From the NCBI GenBank assembly GCA_949358305.1, contig OX442322.1:1738001-1802000 (forward strand): DNA of 64,000 nucleotides, given 5' to 3'. The DNA is from Strigamia acuminata. Taxonomy: Eukaryota; Arthropoda; Chilopoda; Geophilomorpha; Linotaeniidae. The position numbers and the translations under genes are program-made. Of the stretch, positions 22,603 through 33,801 are shown in pieces. The notes beneath the pieces were generated by a model. The model was not told where the DNA came from and ran no database searches. It saw only the letters and a program-made list of their open reading frames with translations. The first letter of the stretch is position 1. Every line of letters begins with the position of its first letter.

Positions 22603-23520
22603 GAGAGTTTGCGGCAGGCACTTTCCTCCTACATTTTTTACACTATATTTAGTGTAACAAACAAGGTAAAAAAATTAGGTTTTTTTTTAATTGTTTAATT
22701 TTAATTTAAAAATAAAATCTTTTTAAATTTAAATTTATGTTTTTAATGCAAATGATAATTTTAATTTCTGCTGCATTTAAAATGTTTTGAAATGGAAAAT
22801 ATTATTTATGAATAATAAATCTAAACCTGTTTAAAGAAAACTAATGTCACAGTTTCATCAATTTACTATAGTACATTTGTTATTTCCTTGAAGAATTAGT
22901 CCAGACCTTGGTAACACTTCACATTCGAAGCAGCAGATGGTAGCACTGAGTGGACGTCAAGCACTGTAATCAAACACCCAGCCTATCAGAGGAGAACTGT
23001 GTAGTGAAGTCGACACTTGCTGGGCAGCGGCTCGCCAAGAAATCTCGGCGAGATTTTATACACTATATTTAGTGTAAAAAAAACAAGTTAAAAAAATTAG
23101 GTTCCGGGTGAATTTATTTTTTATGTTTTAAAATTATCCTTACGTTAAACATGTCACGTGATCACCGAAACTGTAGCAGTCTCTTTGAAAAAAAATTAGA
23201 GACAATTCTTGTAATTTACTGCTTTAAAACAATGAAGCGCCTTTATTATTGCAAATTTAAACCAAATGAAAGAGAAAACAATGACATAAACCTTAATACG
23301 TGCCCTTCGAGTAATCAAAGCGTTAAAATGTCAGCGAATGAGTTCGCTGCTAATCTAAATTATAAGGTCGTGACGTAAATATTGGAAAAATACCGAATTG
23401 GCTGCCCTATATTTTATTTTAGTGTTAAAAACGATACACTAGGCCTTTTGCTTAACCATATGGTACTAAAATAGTGTATCGTGGGGCAAAATAAGGAAAA
23501 AATGCATCCCGCAAACTCTC
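22603..23520. mobile_element. TA-flanked MITE carrying a copy of repeat A
   Basis: Inverted ends GAGAGTTTGCGG are flanked by TA (22601-22602 and 23521-23522). The palindrome TACACTATATTTAGTGTA occurs twice inside (near 22650 and 23050). Dispersed repeat A lies at 22687-23054. The 75-codon frame at 23151-23378 is not recognisable. TA flanks fit Tc1/mariner-like targets. Confidence 0.65.
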
Positions 23521-23736
23521 TATTTTACAATTAATTTCACAAGCATTTAAATGTTTAATTTAAAAAAAATTAATTTAGTAAAGTTTATGTTCACAACACT
23601 TTGTAAAGTGTCCTTTACAACATTAAATTTAAAGATAGATAAATTTCATCTGAAATTTGTAAATTTATTTTACACAATACATTTAATCCAATTAAATCTA
23701 CTTTTTCTTGCAGTGGTCGGACTGTAAAATGAATAA

Positions 23737-26700
23737 TTACAAACTAATAATTGGTTTCACAATTTTAAAATATACTTTCCACACAGAATCTAAGTTGGAC
23801 CCACTGTCCAAATAAATAGCCGCAGCTATAGATACAAATATATTGCCCAAAAGTTTGAATATTTCAGCTTCCTCCGCATCTAAACATTCTTCTTTCTCGA
23901 TTAAAAACTGAAAAGAAAAAATAAACTGAATTCAGATAACGTAATCTAAGTTTTAAAACACACCCCACTACATACATTATCTCCATCTGCTAATGCAAGA
24001 AATTTGCTTCTAATCTTCACCAATATGGGATTTCCTGTATTCGAATGATAATTGTGCACCTCCACAGCCAATTTTGCCAATTTTGTAAACGCAGTATTTG
24101 TCACAGCTAATTTTGCAAAAGTGGTATTGTTAACTAAACCTGATCTAATATCATGTAGCTTCCGGGGTGGAAATGTCTTCGTATCAGCAAACAGATGCCA
24201 GGTACTCCACTGGAAAAAAATATGGCTTTACATGTCTTTTAATTGCTGAAAAGTTATTGTAAATTTGAACTTTCGGCTTTGTAAAGTCACATTTACAAAG
24301 ATTGTAAACTTTTGTTTTACACAATAACTTTACAAAAGTAAAAAGACATTTTACAATAAACACGCACAATAACTTTACAGTTTGTAAATTTCAAAATTTG
24401 TTGGATTTAACAATAAATTTAATTTCTGTAAAAGCTGACAAATTTTAAATTTACAAACTTTAAATTTATTGTGTGTTTAATGATAAATGCAGTTTTAATC
24501 TTGTAAATTTATTGATTTAAACAAAAATTTACACTCTTTGTAAATGCGACTTTACAAAGCTGAAATTTCAAATTTTCATTCACTTTTCATCCCTTAACAA
24601 TTTTATATTTTATATTTTAATAAATGTATTTACATGTAATCACATTATAATATTTCTCACAAAAAAATTTACACATTTTAAATACTGTATATCACAGAAA
24701 ACTAATCAGTTATACAAGATTTTTTAAAATGTATCACATTAAAATATTACAAATAAAATATTACAAATATTACAAAAATGTTTTTTTTAAATATAAGCTG
24801 TCATGTGCATTCCATTATTTATTAAACAAACAAACCAACAGCCAATCTGATTTTCTACCATCGAGTGTAAAAAGTATACACCAACGGCCGAAATTTCAAA
24901 TCTACCATCAAATCTGTTTGCTTAGATTAGAATTAAATCTCAAATCAGTTTTTTTACATTTTCAAGTGCGTCGTCTCTCTGTGTTGTTTTTTCCTTGTTG
25001 TATTCTTCCCAATTGGTGAATTTTTCCTGAAATGGTTTTAAATGCCTTAAATAAATCTTCTTTTGATATAATTAATTAAAAAGCTTATCTGATTCGATTC
25101 CTTTTTCCATTTTTTGTTGTTGTTTTTGTGTATGTTTCATCATAATCATCAATGTGTCATTTTCCGGTTCAGTTGTGCTATGTTAATGATGCGCGTTACA
25201 GTTTCCAGTTGACTTATGCGATGATTCTGAAAAGGAGTGTTTTTAGGTTGAAATTTCAGTATAATATTCACAAACAGAAGCGTTTTGATGTATTTTTACC
25301 TGTTAAGTTCATTTTTGATGGTCTTTTGATGATCAGAATACTCTGAAGGTCTTTTTGGTGCCTTTTTCGTCTGTTGGTTTTGGGCGTAGCTCATGTAGTG
25401 CGCTTTTGTCCTCATTCAAAGTGTTATTCATTTCCTAGAAGTTGTAAAACAATTAATTACTAATTATACACATGTATTCTTATGTTTTGTACCGATTTTA
25501 GTGGTAATCCATTGCTGGTTCGAGTGTAAATCGCTTGTTTGAGCAAGAACCGGGAGTGTCCTCAGTTGTGGACGCCATGTTGGATTTTACCGTTGATTTC
25601 AAATATGCCTTGTTACTAATTTGTAAAATTGTTTTGTCATTCATTCTGTGTACTAATTAATTATTAATAATTAATTTAAGTTCTTATTCATGCTTGTTTT
25701 TTGTGTTTGATGCAGTCTAAATTTTGAGTTTGAACCCAACTGAAGGTTGCTGCGCTCTCATTGGTCAATCTCGATCTTTTGAGAGCTAAGTTAGTTTTTG
25801 TCATTTTATTAGTTTTTTGAATCATTTCCGAGTATTGTTACGATTGCATTTTTTGTTTCCTGTTTTTCAGTGGTCATTTTGATGTATTTCATTTTACTTT
25901 TGATGTATTTTTGGCTGAACTGTAAGTTTGCTGTGTTATCATTTTTCCTCCGTTGCTAGGCATCCACTTAGTGTAAAAAAATGTGTATTTCTCATTTTGT
26001 TCACTGTGCATGCGCAGTGACTGTGCCGACCAGTGATTTTTGCCATTATTTCTCATGTGATTCATACACTTTTCTGACCAGTTATGTAATGTTTTTAGAT
26101 TTCCTTCGTTTATGTAAAATTCTTTTTATATTTAAATTTTTTTGATCAATTTTTATTAGTTTTTATTGATTTTTATTATTTTAATGTTGATGCTAATTAT
26201 CTAATTTAAAACAAGATATTTACATGCAACTTAAACTTATTGTTAAATGTGCTATTTCAACCAAGTCATTTACAAGGGAATTAAATTTAATGTAAATGTC
26301 TGATTTACACACGAAATTTACAAAGTGTGTAAATTCAATGTTAAATGTCTAATTTTTCTTCGATTTTACAACAACTTTACAAAAACTGTAAAGCTCACAT
26401 TTACGCATTAACTTTTAGAACATTTACAATTTGTAAAGCCATATTTTTTTCCAGTGCTCAAATAATCTTAAAAAAAAAATAATTGTTCAAGCTATAAATT
26501 TATAAAATAACTACAAATTTACTTTCCACTTACCTAAAATTGCATCTCCGAGAAATTTGAGTCTGTTATAACTACCAGTATCTAATATATTACTGTAGTG
26601 TGAAGGATAAGTTATTGCTTGAATGAGAAAGGATTTATCTCGAAACACGTAGCAAATTTCATTTTCAAAATTAGACAATCCCATTAATAGTTCATCAGGT

Positions 26701-28892
26701 ATACATTTTTCTGGGTTGGTTAAAGAATCCTTTATCGCATTCCTGTTTGTCTTGTTAGGCTGAATATCAAGTCCTAGAAAAATAAGAACAAGTGTGCTCC
26801 CAGAATCGCCTCGACACAGTCGGCAGCGTGTTTATCAGCGATTAGCTGATACTCGGTCAAATTCATAACTATTCCTCCTGTTTCCAAATGACCGATTTTG
26901 TCACCACATTGGCCGATATATTTTGCATTCCCATTGTTTGCCGCAAAAGAGCGTATCTTATCACATCTTCCTTTCTTCAAATCATAACCGATAAAATATT
27001 TCCAAGAGTCGAAGGGCAGTCCTGCACGCATTAACCTGAAGTCAGAGTTGATGTTTATAACGAAACACGGTGGTAACCAGTTAGTAGCTGGTGAAAATAT
27101 CTCACATTTTAATAAATTAGTTAACCCTTTATTCTCAGCTATCTGATAGAGATGTGAACTAGACACCAATGCATCTCTTCTACTGATCAAATTACCCTCA
27201 TCTAGTGCTGGGAACTTGTTGAAGAGGTGGACTGTTACCACAAACTTCAGATAAGCACCCCCTAAGAATTTTAGCCGTCCCAAATCGAAGCAATCATTTG
27301 CTGCGCACGTGGTTAGTGCATTCAAAATCACGTGTGGTCCTGGAAGATTTTCATAATTAGATACTAAAGAACAGTGTTCGATGTTATAATCGAATTCCCA
27401 GTTGTTTTCATTCATAACCGAAAACTCACGGTATCCTTTTTCTGTTAGAGACCATTTCTTGTATGTTAAATCTTCCGAATCTAGATCTTTCAACAGTACA
27501 TGCCCTGCTATTTTTTCCAAAAATACAGTCGCTAAAATTAAGTCGTTCAGACGGTATATGATACTGGGTATCATCATTCCATGTTTTAAGTGAGATGCAC
27601 TAATCGGTAAAACGCCGCAGAGTTCAGGCACCAGGAATATGTGTGTGTTCATGGTTTCACCATCAATAACCATATTTTTTTTCTCGTCCTTTCTGTTGAC
27701 CTTGTTCGAGAGCATATTTAGTTCATTGTTGGTAATCATTTTGGCTGCTAGTAATGGCTGATCCATGTTTTGAATCGCCACTCCGTACTTTTGTTGGAAA
27801 TAATCAGCGCATGATTTGAATCCGCAAGATTTATACATTCGGGTTGTAAACGGATGCGATGGAGAAATTTTTTTCGTAATTTTTTCCACGGTGAAAAAAA
27901 CTTTATCGCTTAAATACAGTGGAACTACCACTCTGTTTACAAACTTTGTTTCATCACATTGAAACTGTTTTCTTTCTTCTGCTGAGGGTAAACCATCAAA
28001 CGCGTAATCACATACATCTTTAATTGTTTTCCAATCCACATCAAACAAAGGCGGTTCATCCGCGGTGCCATCTATAAGTTTCATAAATTTCATAATGTCA
28101 ACAGATAGAGTCACATTTCAGTTAAACAGTTTAATAATGCGAAATTTTTTTTACACTTACCAATAAGCTTTATAAGGGGAAGGACAAAAAGTGCCATATT
28201 TGAACCCAAAGGCTGAAAGTCTATTGGATATGAATTTATTTGCAAAAAGTCGAAAAAAAAACGTCTATGGAATTCTGCAATTCGCCTTAAATCTCTCTCT
28301 TCAAACATTACATTATCTACCGTTCCGAATAATTGGGTTAATTTAACCCAATGTTTTGCATTTTTTGTGAATATTGAAAAAGGTGAAATCTAATGTAAAG
28401 TTCCAACAAGAATTTTAAAATGTAAAATAAAAATATGTGCAAGTGTTTACCTTTGGCAATCCGTCTGACGTAATTATTGCAAATTGTCGATAACTTGTTT
28501 CGGTATCGTGAATAGTGAATCCGATACGTTCTCTTGTTTGTTTCGAAGGTTTTACACAAATTAGATACATCGAGCAATTTGTATTTGAGCATGGACAATC
28601 TAGTAAATGTGGAGCAACCTAAAAAAACATACAATTTTTAAATATTTCGGGAATCATTAGTCTAATTTGATCAATCTGACATTTTAAATAGCCATCTAAG
28701 TTTATGATAGAAAAACTGTAAAATCGTTAATCTATAAAATCTTTATAGTTACGAAATACTGTACCAGTTTTTTATATAATTGACGTCGTTTTGAAATATA
28801 TGGTTGTGTGGTTCCTGGAGCCGCTTCGTCCATCTCAACGGTGATTAAACTACTTGTGTGTGTGTTCATGGCTGCTGGTTTTATTAGTGTAG
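23737..28892 (-). pseudogene. Dicer-like gene fragment (platform-PAZ-RNase IIIa-RNase IIIb), inactivated
   Basis: Dicers cut double-stranded RNA with paired RNase III domains. Exons (minus strand) are: 28892-28765 (YISKRRQLYKKL), 28618-28451 (platform, YLICVKPSKQ...SDGLPK), about 28365-28161, 28071 to about 26795 (PAZ, LVPELCGVLPISAS, RNase IIIa), 26773-26534 (start of RNase IIIb), 26466-26457 plus 24204-23976 (split exon), and 23907-23737. Most junctions are GT-AG. RNase IIIa has GRLKFLGGAYL where active enzymes have E..E...D. RNase IIIb has RLKFLGDAIL (E to K) and GNIFVS (D to N, E to V). After GAHL the exon runs straight into an acceptor-like tract, implying a deletion. A CACTA-like insertion splits the next exon. 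The helicase end and dsRBD are absent. It is probably an insect Dicer-2-like paralogue, now a pseudogene. Confidence 0.85.
24208..26456. mobile_element. CACTA (CMC)-type non-autonomous element in the Dicer-like gene
   Basis: Inverted ends begin CACTGGAAAAAAATATGGCT and extend about 25 bases. A 3-base duplication CTC flanks them (24205-24207 and 26457-26459). Subterminal regions are crowded with TTGTAAA/TTTACAA motifs in both orientations, as in CACTA elements. No transposase frame is present. The middle (25100-26100) is unique AT-rich sequence with no recognised gene. The insertion lies 10 bases into an exon. Confidence 0.8.
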
Positions 28893-28977
28893 CTGAAATT
28901 TATATCAATTCAAATGTGATACTCCTCCTATTGGCTAATTGCTACAGGCCGCTTAGTGATAGTATAATTGTAGTTGA

Positions 28978-29290
28978 TCTAAACCCATGTTCAACTTAAA
29001 ATTCGTAGATAAATCTTAATTTTGTCTTATTTCTTTTAATAACTCAACGCATTTCTTGATTTTGTATCTATTCATTCTAAGCTTAGAATAAATCTAAATT
29101 GGTTTCTCTTTTTAAAAACAAAAAACAATAATAATAAAATAAAAAAGAAACAAAAAGAAAATAATAATAATAATATATTTGAATTTAGAATTAAATAAAA
29201 TAAACTAACCAATGGCTATGCAGCAAAAAAATAGACATGTGATTATATTTACCAATAGTCATGCCTCGGCGCCATTTAATTCCAGGAGAC
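28978..29290. repeat. Second copy of the polymerase-type element's 5' end
   Basis: Homologous to 22016-22320: AACTCAACGCATTTCTTGA, ATTCATTCTAAGCT, TGAATTTAGAATTAAATAAA and the first codons of the polymerase-type frame. Similarity stops after about nine codons. It has the same orientation as the longer copy, so the two bracket the Dicer-like gene as direct repeats. Confidence 0.8.
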
Positions 29291-29519
29291 AAAAATTAGC
29301 TGTTTGACAAGTGTGTCAACTGTACCGTCCACTGTCCATTTCTCCTCAGTCCACTGTCCATTTTCCTCCTCCGTTGCCAATTTTTTTTTTCACGAATTGC
29401 TTTTAGCGATTTCCGATTTATTCAGTTGCATTTTTTTCTAATTTTCAAATTTTAAACTTTTTTCTAAATTTCAAATTTCAAATTTCAAATTTCAAATCCC
29501 TAGTTATTCAAATTCCTAG

Positions 29520-29909
29520 GGGGCCGTCCATAAATTACGTAACGCCTGGAGGGGGGGGAGGGGGTTTCAAATTTTGTTACGGGTTGTTACGACGGGGAGG
29601 GGGGGGGTCTTAATAATGTTACGTAACAAAATTTATTTTAACATTTTTAAAAATTTTTAAAAATTTTTGAAATTTTTGTGAAAATTTTTGAAATTTTTTT
29701 GAAATTTTTGTAAAAAATTTTAAATTTGTGTAAAATTTTGTAGTATAAGCTTGTATCAAAAATTTTTTTTTGGGGGGGGGGGTAGTAAGTTTTGTTACGT
29801 AATATAAATATTCTAGGGGGGGTTTGTGGATTTGTTACGACCTTGTTACAAGGGGGGGAGGGGGTCTAAAAATCGTAAAATCAGCGTTACGTAATTTATG
29901 GACGGCCCC
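29520..29909. mobile_element. MITE with GGGGCCGTCC ends, 390 bases
   Basis: Inverted ends GGGGCCGTCCATAAATTACG are flanked by TAG (29517-29519 and 29910-29912). G-runs and GTTACG motifs fill the interior, with no coding capacity. A palindromic element with the same start is widespread in arthropod genomes as I recall, but its superfamily is not certain from this copy. A three-base duplication would suit PIF/Harbinger-like elements. Confidence 0.8.
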
Positions 29910-30055
29910 TAGTTATTTAAATTCATATTAGCTATTCACAAGTGTTCAGTCACGGCTTAAGTTAAAGAAGTATCTTCAATGTCTATGGTCATAATTAATT
30001 TTATTCTTTAATAAATTCAGTAAATTTAAAAAATTCAATTATTTCTGAATAAAAT

Positions 30056-30126
30056 GTAAGTATTGATATATATATTCTATTAACTTGAAGTACTAGCAGT
30101 AGTGGAATTTAATAATTATTTTTTAG
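30056..30126 (+). other. Candidate short intron upstream of a micropeptide ORF
   Basis: A consensus donor AAAAT|GTAAGT and a pyrimidine-rich acceptor TTTTTTAG lie 71 bases apart, a typical short arthropod intron. It would sit in a 5' untranslated region three bases before the ATG. Confidence 0.35.
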
Positions 30127-30128
30127 AA

Positions 30129-30248
30129 ATGGAGTTAAGTTTGTTTATTTTGTCGATTCTGGTGATTCTGGGTGTCTGTATACAAATAATCATTCTTATT
30201 TGCCAGTGTATGTGTGAAGAAAAGCCAGTGCCTTTACAACTTATTTAA
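30129..30248 (+). CDS. Candidate 39-residue single-pass membrane peptide
   Basis: ATG at 30129 follows a plausible splice acceptor. The peptide has a long hydrophobic helix (about residues 4-25: LSLFILSILVILGVCI and onward), then a Cys cluster (CQCMCEEKP) and a short tail. That layout suits a small membrane peptide with juxtamembrane cysteines that could be lipidated. The frame is below the length usually trusted, and no known micropeptide matches closely. Downstream sequence is AT-rich with AATAAA-like signals near 30643 and 30777. It could be chance hydrophobic coding, so splicing and transcript data decide. Confidence 0.3.
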   Translation: MELSLFILSILVILGVCIQIIILICQCMCEEKPVPLQLI

Positions 30249-31365
30249 ACAACAACACAAACTTAGCAGTTAGCAACCCCCTCCTTCTTGTACTTTATTA
30301 GGTGTCGTTATTTCTATCAACCCGTATTGGACATTCCAAGTGTAATTATATTGAAATATAATCAGAGGGCTAGTAATATCTTTGATACCATTTGTTATTA
30401 CCAAAGATATTTTAGTTTTATAATCTTCAAAAACTGTTCTTATAAATATTTGTTTTCTTGAAATTGAAGTAATTTAGTGATGGTCAGCAAAATTGTATAC
30501 TATTAGTTTTCCTGAAACAAAGTAATATTAGGAATAAGTTGAGTTGTGGCATCGTTAATGAATTTGCAGCAAAAATTGACGTGGCGAGAATTTAAAAATA
30601 ATACATTGAAGGATATTCCTGTCAATGTTTCTTCATCAAATAAATAAAAACAAATGTGGTCGAAAGATAAACAACTTGGCCCTGTATGGCCTGTATTTTT
30701 TACATTGTAATATGTTGTATGGAGTCAGCAATGAAAACAAAGGGTGACAACAATTACAAAATATTCATAGTTATCAATAAAAGTTATTGTTATTATTGTT
30801 ATTGTTTAGTCCGTATTACTTCTTGTTTGCTTTATTTATTTATAATTTAACTTAATTGTTAAATTAATTATGTATTTTTATAATGATAAAAAATTATACA
30901 AAGTCATAAATGTATTTCTGGTATTATAAAAATTGTTTCGAATGTACAATCACAGTTTTCAAAGTCGTTTGTGTTGTAGTTATATAATACGATCCTGACA
31001 TATTGTGTGGCCAATTAATTTTTTTTTAAATAAAATTAAACCTTAATCTTAAACAATTAATTACCAACATTTACAAATTCAAGTATTTAAAAAAATCATT
31101 AAAACGAAATTTAAAAACCTCAAAATAGCTGTTGTGGCATTTTCTGTTTAACTAGCGCTTTTTGCTTTTCTGTCCTTCCCTGTCGAACTTCGCGCGTTCT
31201 AAAATAATAATAAAAAAATCACATTTTCAGTAAAAACAAAAACAAGTTTAAAAATACAAATTCTTAAATTATGTAAAGTTTTATAATAGACAAATTATGT
31301 ACATAGTTACATTTTTAGAAAAATACAATTTGACATTTTTTTTGCTTTTTAGTTAAACTCTTCGG
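30249..31365. other. AT-rich intergenic with a possible terminal exon
   Basis: Mostly low-complexity AT sequence. On the minus strand, a tract ending TTTTAG precedes a short frame at about 31200-31130 reading REVRQGRTEKQKALVKQK before a stop, followed by A-rich sequence. It could be the last exon of an unrecognised gene, but support is weak. Confidence 0.2.
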
Positions 31366-31569
31366 CTATGTATGCAACTCCGAATTGTAAATGTGTATGT
31401 GATGCCCACATTTATCAACTCGCGAAACCGAAATTAAATTAGCGCCGAAGTCAGGTGCGTACAAAACATCGCGAAGAAGTACCGTACATTCACAGCCATC
31501 GATGAGTGACTTGACTGGAACATTCCCTTTTCCGGTAACTTTGGAGCTTCCTTGTCCCAATTCGATACA
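31366..31569 (-). pseudogene. Copia protease-region fragment abutting Copia A
   Basis: The frame reads CIELGQGSSKVTGKG and then LLRDVLYAPDFGANLISVSR, the stretch just after the protease active site in Copia polyproteins (compare LKNVFYAPNFKKNLISLGR in Copia A). It ends at a stop at 31366. It belongs to a different Copia family and joins the truncated 3' LTR of Copia A without a visible target duplication, suggesting recombination or deletion at the junction. Confidence 0.7.
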
Positions 31570-31828
31570 TTTACAATATCAAAGTAAAGACTAACGTAAT
31601 CGATAAACAATACCAAACCAAATTAAACAATCGTCGCTTAACAAGCAGACGACGGGACGCGCGCTATCACATAGACACAGCCAGTTGGAGTACGAAACAA
31701 GCGTAGTTTAAAAAGCAGGATCAACTGGCTGACCATTCGTAACAATATATGAAGTAACGCGCCTATTGTGCCTATTCGGAAATGCACAACAAATATGATT
31801 ATCGCAAATAATTCATCGCAAACCAACA
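31570..31828 (-). repeat. Copia A 3' LTR, truncated
   Basis: Matches 37235-37493 and lacks the last ~206 bases of the LTR. The break joins a foreign Copia protease fragment at 31569. Confidence 0.85.
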
Positions 31829-31845
31829 AATCCCCCTTCGATGAA

Positions 31846-33801
31846 CTACTTTGCCGCTACAAAAATATGCTCGCACAATGCATCTAGTTTTGCGCGAGAT
31901 AGCCACTTGGTCATAAGGTCGGCTACATTAAGGGTTCCCGGGATATGTCTGATCCGAAAAACACCTTTTTCAAACCAGTCGCGCACGAAATGCAGCTTAA
32001 CGTCAATGTGTTTGTTTGCGCGATTTTCTATGCGATTCTTCGCATATTGGATCGCTGGCATTGAATCAGCGTAAACACATGGTATTTCCCGGTTGAGCCC
32101 ATCCATCATTACATCCGCACCAAATATGCGCTCCAACCAAATTATCTCCTTTACACCATCGACCACCGCCAAAAATTCGCTTTCCATAATGGAAAGTGCT
32201 GTGATGGTCTGCTTATGGCAGTTCCATGAGATCGGGACACCTCCCAAGTAGATGATGTGCCCACCAAAGCTTCGGCGTTTGTCTTGGTTCAATGCGAAGG
32301 ACGCATCCGTATAAACGGTCAAATTTTCGCTTTGGCAGTTTCCCAAGTTGATAGAGAAATTTGGCGTGTTCCCCAAGTACCGCAAGATTTGGAGCAGCAT
32401 GTTCACGTGTCGAGTCGAGTGAGTCTCGTTGTATTGAGACAACACTATCACCGAAAACAAAATATCGGGTCTTGTGCGACTAGCAATGAAGAGCAAACTG
32501 CCGACAAGAGACCGATACGGAAAACTCGAATTGACACGTTCCCCCGTCTGAACCTTTTGGATCATGGTGCCCGGAGTGCCAGGCACTCTGACTCGATGAC
32601 AAGAGTCAATCCCATATTGCTTACACAACTTTGCAATATAAGCGCGTTGATGAATAAAGATGTTCTCCCCGTCCCTACAAAACTCTATCCCTAACAAAAG
32701 GGTGACGGGGCCCAAATTGACAATCTCAAAGGATTGTTGAATCCAATCCAAAACGCACTCCTCTGCTATGTTGTCTTTTGAAAACAATACTATGTCATCG
32801 ACATAGAAAATAAGTATAGCGTCAGTGCCCAAGCTATACACGCAATTGAGACCCAAGACCGGTTCAAATCCAATTTCAATCAGCTGGTCGTGGAGTCGCT
32901 GGTACCACATACGACCAGACTGATGAAGCCCGTAAAGAGACTTTCTCAGTTCCCAACATTTGTGTTGGTTTTCCGTCGTTCGATATCCCTTTGGAATATG
33001 GATATATTGCACTTCGTCGAGATCCCCATATAAATATGCGGCTTTGATATCGAGGTGTACGTCACGCCAGCCCCTCAGTACCACTAAGACACAGAAGAAC
33101 ATCATGACTAACACAAAATTGACTACTGGGGAAAATACCTCAGTAAAGTCAATGCCTGGCTTCTGCTTGAAGCCTTGTGCAACGAGACGAGCACGATATC
33201 TTCTAATCGTACCCGTGTGATCTCTTTTTAACTTGTATATCCACTTTGATCCCAATAAGGTTTTGTCTTTAACTTGGTCTTTGTCGACCTTGACATAAAC
33301 CTCGCGCTCTTTGAAGATATTTATTTCGTCTTCCATCGCGTTTTCCCAATCTGGTTTGCTGGCGCCTTTGACCGCTTCTTCGTACGTGTCCGGCTCGACA
33401 GAGCAGCAACCAGCAAAACCGATAGTCACATCTTTGAAATTAAACAACTCCGATCTGTATTCGTATCCCTCGGCTTTACACCAACGGACAACCTCAACAC
33501 GGCTGCGGAGCTTCTCGTGCTTTGGTGTGATGTACCAAACATCAACTTTCCCAGCTGTTGCCCCGCTTTGACGCACAGTCTGCCGTCTTTGCCACAAAGT
33601 CATATCTACCGGCAACAAGTCACTAGTTGAAGCTGTGCGTTCGCCAGTGTCTTTCCCTTTTCTAGGCGGGTTGCGACGAGGGGGTGTGGGTGACAATTGG
33701 GGCGACAATTGAGGACTTGCATCCGGATCTTCAACTTCCTCAATTTCCTCTTCGTCATCAGGATAAAGATTGATTCCTCTTCGCCCCACCGATTTCATCA
33801 A
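31846..33801 (-). CDS. Copia A reverse transcriptase and RNase H
   Basis: This 651-residue open frame is the 3' half of a Copia polyprotein, which copies element RNA into DNA. A Pro/acid-rich linker comes first. The RT starts with WKTIKD-like N-terminal blocks (KWIYKLKRDHTGTIRRYRAR, LVAQGF), DVHLDIKAAYLYGDL, YGLHQSGRMWY and the active-site FYVDDIVLFSKD. RNase H has VYTDASFALNQD, ESEFLAVVDGVKEIIW, DSMPAIQYAKN and KHIDVKLHFVRDW. All catalytic acidic residues I can see are present. The codon at 33801 is TTG. The true reading continues from the upstream frame by a one-base shift. Confidence 0.9.
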   Translation of the reverse strand: MMKSVGRRGINLYPDDEEEIEEVEDPDASPQLSPQLSPTPPRRNPPRKGKDTGERTASTSDLLPVDMTLWQRRQTVRQSGATAGKVDVWYITPKHEKLRSRVEVVRWCKAEGYEYRSELFNFKDVTIGFAGCCSVEPDTYEEAVKGASKPDWENAMEDEINIFKEREVYVKVDKDQVKDKTLLGSKWIYKLKRDHTGTIRRYRARLVAQGFKQKPGIDFTEVFSPVVNFVLVMMFFCVLVVLRGWRDVHLDIKAAYLYGDLDEVQYIHIPKGYRTTENQHKCWELRKSLYGLHQSGRMWYQRLHDQLIEIGFEPVLGLNCVYSLGTDAILIFYVDDIVLFSKDNIAEECVLDWIQQSFEIVNLGPVTLLLGIEFCRDGENIFIHQRAYIAKLCKQYGIDSCHRVRVPGTPGTMIQKVQTGERVNSSFPYRSLVGSLLFIASRTRPDILFSVIVLSQYNETHSTRHVNMLLQILRYLGNTPNFSINLGNCQSENLTVYTDASFALNQDKRRSFGGHIIYLGGVPISWNCHKQTITALSIMESEFLAVVDGVKEIIWLERIFGADVMMDGLNREIPCVYADSMPAIQYAKNRIENRANKHIDVKLHFVRDWFEKGVFRIRHIPGTLNVADLMTKWLSRAKLDALCEHIFVAAK

